Of a stretch of DNA of 64,000 nt, positions 51,868-61,016 are shown piece after piece. Origin of the DNA: Desulfamplus sp. (GTDB lineage Bacteria; Desulfobacterota; Desulfobacteria; Desulfobacterales; Desulfobacteraceae); NCBI GenBank assembly GCA_015232455.1, contig JADFZQ010000004.1, positions 183,601 to 247,600 on the forward strand, read 5' to 3'. The position numbers and the translations under genes are program-made. The notes beneath the pieces were generated by a model that searched no databases, was not told the DNA's origin, and worked only from the letters and a program-made list of their open reading frames with translations. Every line of letters starts with the position of its first letter. Position 1 is the first letter of the stretch.

Positions 51868-52166
51868 GGATTAAAGAGAAATACTCTGAACTTTTGGTAG
51901 AGAAATGTTTAACATCTTTGCAATCTCTTCATTTGAATATCCTGCTTTGCGAAGAGATAGAAATTCTTTCTATCTCTTCTTTTTGTTTTAGAGCATTTTT
52001 CAACATAGTAAAGATTCCAATGGGTTATCAACGGCTTGTGTGTTTTAATATTAAGCATTCTATAGTGGTTAAACCAGAACTCTTATTCATCTTTTTCTTC
52101 AAAAATAGAGTCAACCAAAAGATGAATGCCATAACAAGCTCTGAGTTCATCATAATTATGCTCACA
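51868..52166 (-). pseudogene. remnant of an Rpn-type recombination-promoting nuclease/transposase
   Basis: Read on the minus strand, one frame gives YDELRACYGIHLLVDSIFEE, a TAA stop, then FWFNHYRMLNIKTHKPL and ITHWNLYYVEK. After a frame change it gives KEFLSLRKAGYSNEEIAKML, a typical C-terminal HTH-like tail of Rpn/PD-(D/E)XK transposases. There is no start, an in-frame stop and at least one frameshift, so it is dead. The N-terminal nuclease part is missing. The family is inferred from these phrases only. Confidence 0.5.
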
Positions 52167-52168
52167 TT

Positions 52169-55100
52169 TTAATTTACAACTGTATTAACCAATTCCACAC
52201 TAAAATCTTCCATCTGATAAATACACAAACCATCAACATACAGAAGACCATCTGCTATAATTTTACGAGCTGTCTTGTTATCAATAATATCGTGAGTGTT
52301 ATCAACAATATCTTTGATATGGGCTAAAATTTCAACTCTTTTGCATGAAGGGATAATCTGCCCCCTATAAATCCATTTATGAGTGCGGTTTGGCGATAAC
52401 ACAAGATCGTACTCATAAGGATCATATTTCCATATTTTAAGAGCATAAAACTTAATAAGCTGCAAAAATGATTCAACACCAAGAGAGCCAGGGCAAACTG
52501 GGTCTTGATAAAAATGGGCTTTAAAAAACCACTCATCAGGATTGACGATTTTACTGCCTTTTATAAACCCTTTTCCATATTTTCCCTCATCAGGTAAAAA
52601 AAGATCAATAGTGTCAATCATAAGAAGAGCCTTTGCGGGCATTCCTTCTTGATCATCTAATTTATTTTGATAAGGTTCATCTAATTTTTGAGTAATTAAT
52701 TGCTGTGATTCTAATTTGGGTGTGTATTCAAGTTCTGAATTTCTGATTCCAGTTTGATTTGATAGTGCTTGAGCCGTGAAAAATCCAAAATTTGTCTTTC
52801 CTTTATAGATATATTCATCACCTTTTAACACCTCCATAAGAAAATTTTGTATAATCAGACCACCAGCATGAGAAACAGATGTCATCTTAGAACGCATGGT
52901 CAGAGTTATAAATTCAGCCTCCAATCTATTTACAGGCTGAAAAATTTCAGCTTCTCCGCCAAGATTTCTAAAAAAGAGCCTCTCTTTGCTTTTTAATGCA
53001 GAGCCTGCGTATGCAGCAAGCCACCCGCAAGGCTGTAATGCAATTTCAAGCAAAATGCAAAACGGCAGAAAATCTGTTTTTCCCTCTCTAAAATACCAGC
53101 CATCACAAGGCATATCAAACTCTGCCTCTATCCAGCCACCTGACACCATTTCCCAAGGTTTTGCATCTGCTTTTATAACTCTGTCCATGAAAAAATAGGG
53201 AGGTCCGGGAAGCCGCGCAATTTGTCTGTCTGTGTCAAACTCTTTATATTTTTCTCCAAATGCCTTTGATGGGCTGCCAATTGCAAATTCAAGTATCTGT
53301 TCTTTGCTAAATAAGGCGGAAAGGCTTTGATTTTCTCTTACATAAACTCCATTTTCTTTAGTATTGTTGTGAACAGTGTCTTTAAGAAGCGAAGCACCAA
53401 TCACAACCTCAATATCAGATACCTCTACTTGCGATGCTTCAATATAAGATGAGCCTGTTTTAGATGCGTCTATCTGAGATGAATCCACTTTAGATAGGCA
53501 CATACAAAGTTCATCAACAAAACTCTCTGCACCCTCTTTTAATGGAATCAACTCAATGCCGCGTTTAATAAAAGCATTTTTAAGAGATGGGGAGACCATT
53601 CCACCTTCCCAAGGACCCCAATTTATTGATAGAAACCTGCATTGATTATTTTGGCGTTTTGCATAATATTGGGCTGTCTTGTTTAAAACCTCATTTGCCA
53701 TTGAATAGTCAACCTGCCCTAAGTTGCCAAATCTTGCTGCAACTGACGAAAAAAAGACCACAAATTTAAGCTCATCATTGTATTTATAACTATTATCTTG
53801 TTTATTTAGTGTTACACCATTTTGAAGCGTTACAATATTATTGATTTCAGCACAGTAAAAAGCAAAATTATTAAAAGTGGCGTTTAAAAGATTCTCCATA
53901 CCATCAACTTTAGTGCTAAAAACAGCTTCAAACTGTGATTCGCTCTTATCAACAATCAGCTTGTCCTCCAAAATACCAGCACCATGAACAATTCCGCTTA
54001 TTTTGCCAAATTTTTCTCTAATATCGTTTAGGGTTTTCCTGACATCTTCCATATTGCGAATATCAACGCTGTAATATTGAACAACAGAACCAGCAGCAGA
54101 TATTCTCTCAAGATTTTGGGTAATCTCCCTATTGGCAATTATCTTCTTACAGATTTTTTGAAGTTCCATAGGAGTTGGTGGGGTATTAGTTGTTGATGTG
54201 GTATTGGAAATATTATTAATATTGGCAAGAACGGCTTTTTTAATATCTGATTCTGAAACAATGCCATTTAACCACGCAGGTTCTGGCTCTGGAATTGGCG
54301 ATCTTCCAATAAGTATGATTGTTGGAGAAAATCGTGATGCAAGTTCAACAGCACATTCAGCAGTAACGCCTCTTGCTCCGCCTGTAATCACAATCACATC
54401 TTTATTATTAAGCAAAAAATAAACTCCATTTTTACTACCAGAGTTGGGGAAATCAGAGAAAAAGGGTAGGGGACTATTAATTAATTCAGGAATAATGCAA
54501 AAACCATCTTTTATGCCGATTTCAACCTTACCATGTAAGGCAGAATCCACGCTGTAACGAGTAAAAATAAGAGAAACGATTTGGGAGATATATTCCCCTC
54601 GCCTTTGGAGAGGGGTGAGGGGTGAGGCTGATGTAGATGGTAAGTCAATAGCTTTGCATAAAACACCACTCCATTCAAGAGAAGCTGTTTTTACAAGCCC
54701 AGCAAGCCCGCCTTGGATAGGATCGTATTGAATAGAATCATCAATATTTTCGTCTCCAAAACCAAAACTTCCGTCAAGAAAAGAGATAGTTGCAAAAAAA
54801 CCGCATGATTTAACAAGGAATTTTCCACTTTGTTTTGCAAGGAGGAATGCTTTTTTTAGAAATTCTTTGGCATTAGTAGAATTGATAAAATTTACGTTTT
54901 CAGAAAGTTCTGAATGGAGATCGTTGTTAGATAATAGAGAAGAGTTATTTCCTGCAATAATAACAAGACCTGCCATGTCAGACAGGTCTTTATTTAAAGC
55001 ATCGTCAATTTTAATTATCTCTGAATTTATCTTACTTTTACTAAATTCAGACTGTAATGCTAAAGCAATATTAAGACTAACATCAGAAACATTATTGTAA

Positions 55101-55300
55101 CCAGTCGCATCATTATCGCAATCACTGCTAACATTATCTAAATCTGCATTATCACAACCACCTGATGCAATATAGACCTTTTTAGTGGTCTCAATGGCTA
55201 TTTGGTATCCATTTTCTAAACTAAGAGCATCAAAAGGAATCTTTTTAAGAGATATAACCTGTCTTAAGAGTTTTTTTTTTGACAAGAAGCTATCTGACAA
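52169..55300 (-). CDS. PUFA-synthase-like subunit: ketoreductase and double dehydratase domains
   Basis: 1043 residues. A KR domain spans ~295-600: TGGARG (306-311), SSVAARFGNLGQVDYSMANE. A double hotdog dehydratase covers ~690-1035: LPGPPYFFMDRV, EIALQPCGWLAAY, then FFKAHFYQDPVCPGSLGVESF carrying the FabA-like active-site histidine. These match PfaA-type KR and PfaC-type DH domains. Residues 1-45 read like linker that normally follows ACP in one polypeptide. The candidate start is TTG 55300 with no ribosome site. The frame overlaps the upstream KS-AT-ACP gene by 37 nt at a run of ten A, so it is probably reached by -1 slippage. Residues 225-236 (ASPLTPLQRRGE) come from an inserted palindromic repeat. 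Confidence 0.85.
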   Translation of the reverse strand: MSDSFLSKKKLLRQVISLKKIPFDALSLENGYQIAIETTKKVYIASGGCDNADLDNVSSDCDNDATGYNNVSDVSLNIALALQSEFSKSKINSEIIKIDDALNKDLSDMAGLVIIAGNNSSLLSNNDLHSELSENVNFINSTNAKEFLKKAFLLAKQSGKFLVKSCGFFATISFLDGSFGFGDENIDDSIQYDPIQGGLAGLVKTASLEWSGVLCKAIDLPSTSASPLTPLQRRGEYISQIVSLIFTRYSVDSALHGKVEIGIKDGFCIIPELINSPLPFFSDFPNSGSKNGVYFLLNNKDVIVITGGARGVTAECAVELASRFSPTIILIGRSPIPEPEPAWLNGIVSESDIKKAVLANINNISNTTSTTNTPPTPMELQKICKKIIANREITQNLERISAAGSVVQYYSVDIRNMEDVRKTLNDIREKFGKISGIVHGAGILEDKLIVDKSESQFEAVFSTKVDGMENLLNATFNNFAFYCAEINNIVTLQNGVTLNKQDNSYKYNDELKFVVFFSSVAARFGNLGQVDYSMANEVLNKTAQYYAKRQNNQCRFLSINWGPWEGGMVSPSLKNAFIKRGIELIPLKEGAESFVDELCMCLSKVDSSQIDASKTGSSYIEASQVEVSDIEVVIGASLLKDTVHNNTKENGVYVRENQSLSALFSKEQILEFAIGSPSKAFGEKYKEFDTDRQIARLPGPPYFFMDRVIKADAKPWEMVSGGWIEAEFDMPCDGWYFREGKTDFLPFCILLEIALQPCGWLAAYAGSALKSKERLFFRNLGGEAEIFQPVNRLEAEFITLTMRSKMTSVSHAGGLIIQNFLMEVLKGDEYIYKGKTNFGFFTAQALSNQTGIRNSELEYTPKLESQQLITQKLDEPYQNKLDDQEGMPAKALLMIDTIDLFLPDEGKYGKGFIKGSKIVNPDEWFFKAHFYQDPVCPGSLGVESFLQLIKFYALKIWKYDPYEYDLVLSPNRTHKWIYRGQIIPSCKRVEILAHIKDIVDNTHDIIDNKTARKIIADGLLYVDGLCIYQMEDFSVELVNTVVN
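54594..54627. repeat. palindromic element inserted in frame in the KR-DH gene
   Basis: CCCCTC (54595-54600) pairs with GAGGGG (54610-54615), followed by TGAGGGGTGAGG. Read through on the minus strand it encodes SPLTPLQRRGE (226-236), foreign to the KR fold. Peptides of this form are known to mark short C/G-rich repeat insertions in other genomes. Confidence 0.6.
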
Positions 55301-58300
55301 GGCTCAACTTGATAAGATGCTTTTTGATAAGAAGAAGTTTCAATGCCAGCGGTCTCGGTCTCTTTAATCTCTGCTTTTTCTTTTTGATCGCCTGAAATAT
55401 GCTTTGCAATCTGCTCAATTGTTTTTAGTCGTCCAAGGTCATCAGGTGATATTTGTTTTGCTTCAGGAAGTTTTTCCTCAAGTTTTGATAAAATTTCAAC
55501 TCTCTTGATTGAATCAATCCCAAGATCAGACTCTATATCCATATCAGATGTAAGCATCTCTACTGGAAAGCCTGTTAATTCGCTGATGGTTTCCATCAAA
55601 ATTTCCATAATATTTTGATTGGTGTTTTGGCTATTTGAACCAATTTGGGCTTGAGAAGTAATATGCTCTTGAGAATCAACATGTTTTTGCAAAACAATAT
55701 GCTCTTGCGGATTAATATGCTGCTGTTGCGAAGCAGTTTGGTGGTTAGAATGTGAAGGCTGATAATGGTTTGGAATATATTGGTTAATCGTTTGAACAGT
55801 TTGAGTTGCTGGAGTAAGAGCATCACAAATATCTTTAAGGGTCTTTAATGTTCCCATATTTTCAGGAGTGAGAGCGTCCGCATTTGGCAAAGATTTTTCA
55901 AGCTCTGAAACAATCTCCACTCTCTTAATTGAATCAATCCCAAGGTCTGACTCAATATCCATATCAAGAGTTAGCATTTCAACTGGAAATCCTGTGAGTT
56001 TGCTTACAGTTTCAAGAAGGATTGATTCTACTTTTACAACGCTACTTGGTTCAAGAGTTGTTTCTGACTGACCCTCTGGTTTTGTTTGAGTGTAATCTAC
56101 CGGCTTTGCTTGAACGTAATCTGCTGTTTTTGGCTGAATATGCTCTACTTTCTGGGGTTGAATATAGCTTGATGACTTTGTTTGAACGTAATTTGATGGC
56201 TCTATTTTAACATGATCTGTCTTATGAACATTATTAGACTGTGTTTGTTGATGAACAGTAGTTGCGGGTTGGTAGTGTAAATTAACTGCTGTGTTATTTT
56301 TTCCATTGTTTTTTGGAGGTATATTGCTTGTCTCAATCTTTATTTGAGGCGTGGTGTTTTCATAAATTTTAGTTTGATTATGACTGTTATTATTATTCAG
56401 AGAGTAAATAGCATTTTCTGCAAAAAATCTTGTCTGCTCCATCATTGCTTGTAATGTTTTGCTTGCAGTTGCTTGAGTCTCTAAAAATTTCTCATGTGCA
56501 AGAGCTGTGCGGGTCTGAAGCTCCTGCATAGACTCCATACCTTTTTGAACCATCTGCATTGCACTGTAAATAATTGGAGATTGATGGGTCAATAATTGCT
56601 GATAATTTGCTGATGATTGATAATGTGCTGACGATTGATGATTCATTGTTGATGGTTGGTGATTTATTGACGATGGCTGAGTTTCTGAAATATGAGACGC
56701 GATGTTGCGACTCTCTACAGGGTTATATTGTCTATCCATATCAACTCCTTTTTCCTGTTTGCTATTACTCTTTTTTATATAAATTTGTTGTGGCTCTTTA
56801 TTCCCCCTCCCAATTGGGGAGGGGGAAGGGGGTGGGGCAATAGGAACTGCCAATTTATTTGTCTGTAAAATTTTTTGAGACTTAGGCTTTACATTCGCAC
56901 CAGTTAAGGGGATTCTCATTACCTTTTTTGCTGGCTTCTCAACTCTATCTTCCCATTGGTCAAGAGATACTTTAATACCAGAAGCAGCAAGAGAGCATAA
57001 AAGATAAGCTAAATCTTCAATTGCTCTTTTCTTGCCAGCAGAAGAATCCATTGAAAGAGAGATAATATTTTTATCTAAAAAATTTTTAGAATTTTCTGAT
57101 TCTAATTTAGAATTTTTGGATACTACTGAATTTTTTGATGTTGATTGAGCATTATCTTCTAAAATAGAGCGTGTAAGCCCTGTTAATACTGTTTTGGGAC
57201 CAACTTCAATAAAGGTTGTGATGTTGTTATCCAACATTGATTCAATGTTTTTCATAAAATGGACAGGATTTATAAGCTGCTCCCCAAGAAGAGTCTTTAT
57301 TTTATCCAAATCATTTGGATATTTTCCGCCTGTAGTGTTAGAAAAAACATCTATCTTCTTATCTGAATCATCTATATAGATTTTATCCACAACTCTTTTA
57401 AAAGGCTCAACAGCATTTTCAACAAGAGTGCTGTGGAAAGCTGCTGCAACTGTGAGCTTTACACCTCTTAGTTTCTTAGCTTTACATAGTTTTACAGCTT
57501 TATTGATTTCATCGGTTCTTCCAGACAAAACCACCTGATTTGGGCTATTTATATTTGCAACAACAAGATTAAGATTTTCAGATTTTATAAGCTCGTCGAT
57601 CTCTTTAAACGCTGCTTTAACGGCAAACATGGTTCCAGCATCATCTCCTTCAAGTGCTGCATTTGCCATCAATTTTCCTCTTTCAGATGCCAATTTGAAA
57701 AAAGTTTCATCATCTATCCAATTTGCGACACAAAGAGCTGTCAACTCTCCAAAACTATGACCACAAACAGCATCAGGCTTGATGCCAAATCTTGCAAGAA
57801 TCTTTGCCATAGCAAGACTGACTGCCCCAATTGCAGGCTGGGCAATGTCAGTGCTTCTTAACTTATCTTCTGATGTTTTTTCATCTTGGGCATACAATGG
57901 AGGGGGGAAAATATAATGTTGCAACTCTTCTTTTGGGTTGTTATTAATTTGTCCAAACATATCTTGAGCTGACTCAAGTGCCAAAAGAGCTTCGGGGAAC
58001 ATAGAAATCAGCTCTCTGCCCATGCCTATATATTGGCTTCCTTGTCCCGGAAATAGAAATCCAATCTTTGGATTGAGTTCTCTTTTTTCTTCTCTTCTTT
58101 TATCTAATGAGATTGGGTGGCTTATAAAATCTGACCCGTAAAATATCCCTGTTTTGTTTTCTGATAAATTTTCTCTCTTGTTTGCTGAATCGACCAAATA
58201 TTTGAGAGCCTCTGTAGCTTTTGTTTCTGGATCATCTTGATCCGTTATTACAATCAGAAGCCTATGCAAATCAGACGATGAAAAGTTTTTTCTTAAATTT

Positions 58301-60045
58301 TGACACTCCCACGCTATGTTATGAGCTTTTTCGCTGCAATCTAATGTTGCTCCAGCCGATGATTTGCCAGAATCTAAAGCATTAATTGAATCTTGAAATT
58401 TTAGGATATTTTCTTTTAATTTTTCTAAAGTATTGGCTGAAAAGGCTGCAATCTGAACAGTGCCGTCCCACGAAACATGCTCTTTATTTTGTCTGAATTC
58501 TTCAAGAACTACGTGAAAATTGCTGCCTCCAAATCCAAAAGCACTAACTCCGCATCTTCTTGGGTGAGATTTAGATTTGACCCAAGGTTTTGCGATCGGG
58601 TTTAAATAAAAGGGAGAGTTTATTATATCAATTTCAGGATCAGGATTTTCAGCTTTAAGAGTGGGTGGAATAACCTTGTGATGAAGACTTAACACAGCTT
58701 TGATGAGACCAGCAGCACCAGCAGCAGCTTTAGCATGACCAATCATAGATTTAACAGAGCCGACAGCAACAGTGTTTTTTTCTGGATAATTGTCTTTGAG
58801 GTAGGTGGTGCTATCTTCTGGGCAAACACAAGGATTGACTCTACTGTCAACATTATATCTATTTTCATAAAATAGGGATTTTAGGGCAGTAAGTTCAATT
58901 TTATCGCCAACACGAGTTCCAGTTCCATGAGCTTCAAATAGCTCAACTGTTGAAGGATCAACTTTTGCTTCACTGTATGCTGATCTTAATGCTCGAAGTT
59001 GCCCGCCAGCGTCAGGAGCATATATTCCACCTGTTTTCCCATCGCTTGATGTGCCGATTCCTCTTATGACAGCGTAAATTTTATCATTATCACGCTTTGC
59101 ATCTTCAAGCCGTTTTAAGACAACCATGCCAATACCTTCACCAAGAACCGTGCCATCAGCCTCTTTTGAAAACGGTTTAGCATCGCTTGTAGGCGAAAGA
59201 ACGCCGGTTTTAGAAAAGCATATATGCATAAATATGTCATTTAAGCAATCCACACCGCCGCTTATAGAAATATCACACCTTCCAGATAGAAGTTCTAAAC
59301 AGGCTGTATGAATTGCACTCAATGAGCTTGCACAAGCAGCATCAACAACTGTGTTTGTGCCGCCTAAATTGAGGCGGTTTGCAATTCTTCCGGCAACCAC
59401 ATTTCCAAGAAGTCCGGGAAATGAGTTCTCCTGCCATTTTGGAAAACTTGCAGAAATCCGCTTAATAATTTCGTCATGTTTTTCACCTGTTATGCCAGAC
59501 TCTTGAAGTGCTTTTTTCCATAAAGGGTGATAGAGCCTTGCACCAAGCGGAATTACAAGCTCTTGAGTTCCAGTAACACCCAAAATAACGCTTGTTCTTA
59601 GATGGTTGGCTGTTTTGCTCTTTTCAGGATTAACATTTACACTTTTATCTAAATTAGTAGTTGAACTATCTGAATCAGATAAACTATCTGAATTGATTGA
59701 ATTTGTCCCATTTGGAGGATAACCCGCATCTGCAAGAGCCATTTCAGCAACCATTAACCCCAAAAGCTGCGAGGTATCGGTTGCCTCGAGATTATTTGGT
59801 GGAAAGCTGTATTTTGCTGGATCAAAGTTAATTTTTGGAATAAATCCGCCTCTTTTGCAGTAGGTGTGGTCAGGAGCTGCTCGATTTTCGTCAAAGTAAT
59901 CTTTTAGAGACCAATGGCTGTCTTCAGGAATTTCGGTAATTGCGTCTTTGCCGTTAAATAGTAAACTCCAGTACGCTTTAAGTCCGTTAGAGTCTGGGAA
60001 AATAGCTCCCATACCTATTATTGCTATCAAATGAGCTTTAGACAC
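55264..60045 (-). CDS. PUFA-synthase-like subunit: KS-AT-ACP-ACP (PfaA-type)
   Basis: 1593 residues. The KS (1-~520) has its active-site Cys238 in VDAACASSLSA and histidines H374 (EAHGTGT) and H438 (MIGHAKAAAG). The AT (~660-990) has S765 in GHSFGELTA. Two ACPs follow with S1372 and S1512 (DLGIDSIKRVEI). This is the PfaA order; CLF and ER, needed by a full PUFA synthase, are not in the window. Long Asn/Gln/Ser/Thr linkers (~1090-1310 and ~1410-1480) contain short degenerate repeats. The start is GTG 60045 after GGGGGAT. Residues ~1069-1081 (PPPSPSPIGRGNK) derive from a palindromic insertion. The frame ends at TAA 55264, just after ten A. Confidence 0.9.
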   Translation of the reverse strand: MSKAHLIAIIGMGAIFPDSNGLKAYWSLLFNGKDAITEIPEDSHWSLKDYFDENRAAPDHTYCKRGGFIPKINFDPAKYSFPPNNLEATDTSQLLGLMVAEMALADAGYPPNGTNSINSDSLSDSDSSTTNLDKSVNVNPEKSKTANHLRTSVILGVTGTQELVIPLGARLYHPLWKKALQESGITGEKHDEIIKRISASFPKWQENSFPGLLGNVVAGRIANRLNLGGTNTVVDAACASSLSAIHTACLELLSGRCDISISGGVDCLNDIFMHICFSKTGVLSPTSDAKPFSKEADGTVLGEGIGMVVLKRLEDAKRDNDKIYAVIRGIGTSSDGKTGGIYAPDAGGQLRALRSAYSEAKVDPSTVELFEAHGTGTRVGDKIELTALKSLFYENRYNVDSRVNPCVCPEDSTTYLKDNYPEKNTVAVGSVKSMIGHAKAAAGAAGLIKAVLSLHHKVIPPTLKAENPDPEIDIINSPFYLNPIAKPWVKSKSHPRRCGVSAFGFGGSNFHVVLEEFRQNKEHVSWDGTVQIAAFSANTLEKLKENILKFQDSINALDSGKSSAGATLDCSEKAHNIAWECQNLRKNFSSSDLHRLLIVITDQDDPETKATEALKYLVDSANKRENLSENKTGIFYGSDFISHPISLDKRREEKRELNPKIGFLFPGQGSQYIGMGRELISMFPEALLALESAQDMFGQINNNPKEELQHYIFPPPLYAQDEKTSEDKLRSTDIAQPAIGAVSLAMAKILARFGIKPDAVCGHSFGELTALCVANWIDDETFFKLASERGKLMANAALEGDDAGTMFAVKAAFKEIDELIKSENLNLVVANINSPNQVVLSGRTDEINKAVKLCKAKKLRGVKLTVAAAFHSTLVENAVEPFKRVVDKIYIDDSDKKIDVFSNTTGGKYPNDLDKIKTLLGEQLINPVHFMKNIESMLDNNITTFIEVGPKTVLTGLTRSILEDNAQSTSKNSVVSKNSKLESENSKNFLDKNIISLSMDSSAGKKRAIEDLAYLLCSLAASGIKVSLDQWEDRVEKPAKKVMRIPLTGANVKPKSQKILQTNKLAVPIAPPPSPSPIGRGNKEPQQIYIKKSNSKQEKGVDMDRQYNPVESRNIASHISETQPSSINHQPSTMNHQSSAHYQSSANYQQLLTHQSPIIYSAMQMVQKGMESMQELQTRTALAHEKFLETQATASKTLQAMMEQTRFFAENAIYSLNNNNSHNQTKIYENTTPQIKIETSNIPPKNNGKNNTAVNLHYQPATTVHQQTQSNNVHKTDHVKIEPSNYVQTKSSSYIQPQKVEHIQPKTADYVQAKPVDYTQTKPEGQSETTLEPSSVVKVESILLETVSKLTGFPVEMLTLDMDIESDLGIDSIKRVEIVSELEKSLPNADALTPENMGTLKTLKDICDALTPATQTVQTINQYIPNHYQPSHSNHQTASQQQHINPQEHIVLQKHVDSQEHITSQAQIGSNSQNTNQNIMEILMETISELTGFPVEMLTSDMDIESDLGIDSIKRVEILSKLEEKLPEAKQISPDDLGRLKTIEQIAKHISGDQKEKAEIKETETAGIETSSYQKASYQVEPCQIASCQKKNS
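55271..55280 (-). promoter_or_regulatory. A10 slippery tract, candidate -1 ribosomal frameshift site
   Basis: On the coding strand the KS-AT-ACP frame reads CAA AAA AAA AAC TCT TAA. It therefore contains A AAA AAC, a classic -1 slippage heptamer, two codons before its stop. The KR-DH frame is exactly -1 relative to it and stays open through the tract for 1000+ codons. A base miscall or indel in the homopolymer is the main alternative. Confidence 0.6.
56801..56863. repeat. C-rich palindrome plus AATAGGAA tail inserted in frame in the KS-AT-ACP gene
   Basis: TTCCCCCTCCCAATT pairs with AATTGGGGAGGGGGAA (one extra G) at 56801-56827. After a G-rich stretch, AATAGGAACTGCCAATTTAT continues to about 56863. 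The tail matches the intergenic copy at 46668-46694 at 24 of 27 positions. In the protein this region reads LAVPIAPPPSPSPIGRG. Confidence 0.7.
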
Positions 60046-60286
60046 AAATCCCCCATATTATTAAAATAATTCTATATTTTGTTTAGGAATCTCACTTATC
60101 TTCTAAAAACCAAGTTTGTTGACCGTTCTTAAATTTTAAGTTATAGAGCCTTAGTTTGATTTTGAACCATTAATATATTAATATGATTATTTTGTATAGG
60201 CAAAGAGGTTGTTTTGACAAAAATTTTACATTGTTTGGGTGTAACCCACTACCAATAAATCTTATTGAACGGAAAATGGTAAGGAT

Positions 60287-60886
60287 ATGCGATATATAAT
60301 TTTTAGCGACATTCATTGCGATAAGGCATCGTGTGAATCAGTCATTTCAAAAACAAAAAACGCTGATTTTGCAATAGGTGCGGGTGATTATGCTCTGTTT
60401 AGAAAAGGACTTGAACAAACTATTGATATTCTCTCCTTGATAAAAATTCCTGTTATTTTAGTCCCTGGAAATCATGAAACCTGCCTTGAGCTGTCAAATG
60501 CCTGTGAAGAGTATAATAATTTTCATATTCTGCATGGTAATTCTATACAGATCAATGGAGTTCTATTTATGGGAATTGGTTGTGCCATTCCAGTAACGCC
60601 TTTTATACCGTGGTCAGTTGACCTTTCCGAAGAAGAGGCACAAAAACTTTTACCAGAACCTCATAATGATTTTGTATTTATCACCCACTCACCACCATTT
60701 GGTTGTTTAGATACATTGAATAACAATAAGCATATTGGCAGTAAGAGTATCAGAACATTTATTGAAAAATCAAAGCCTTTGTTTGTAGCATGTGGTCATA
60801 TCCATGAGAGATGGAAACAGCAAAGCAATATAAATGGTATTCCTGTAATCAATGCTGGTCCAGAAGGCTATGAATTTGAGTATTGA
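60287..60886 (+). CDS. calcineurin-like metallophosphoesterase
   Basis: 199 residues. The di-metal site is spelled out: FSDIHCD (DxH), GAGDYA (GD), VPGNHET (GNHE), ITHSPPFG (H) and ACGHIHERW (GHxH). The fold is complete but short, with no signal peptide. Substrate unknown: proteins of this type include Rv0805/YfcE-like enzymes and DNA-ligase-associated phosphatases, and context gives no hint. The 241-nt divergent gap to the megasynthase (60046-60286) shows only AT-rich sequence. Confidence 0.88.
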   Translation: MRYIIFSDIHCDKASCESVISKTKNADFAIGAGDYALFRKGLEQTIDILSLIKIPVILVPGNHETCLELSNACEEYNNFHILHGNSIQINGVLFMGIGCAIPVTPFIPWSVDLSEEEAQKLLPEPHNDFVFITHSPPFGCLDTLNNNKHIGSKSIRTFIEKSKPLFVACGHIHERWKQQSNINGIPVINAGPEGYEFEY

Positions 60887-61016
60887 AAGTGAAATTTATA
60901 TATCTTTGAAAGATCATAAATTGAGGTTTACTAAAAGAAAACATTAAATGTGGGGACGCACGCCGTAAGTCTCTACTTTGCAATATAAACAACTCAATTT
61001 ATTTAGGAGAAGCAGT

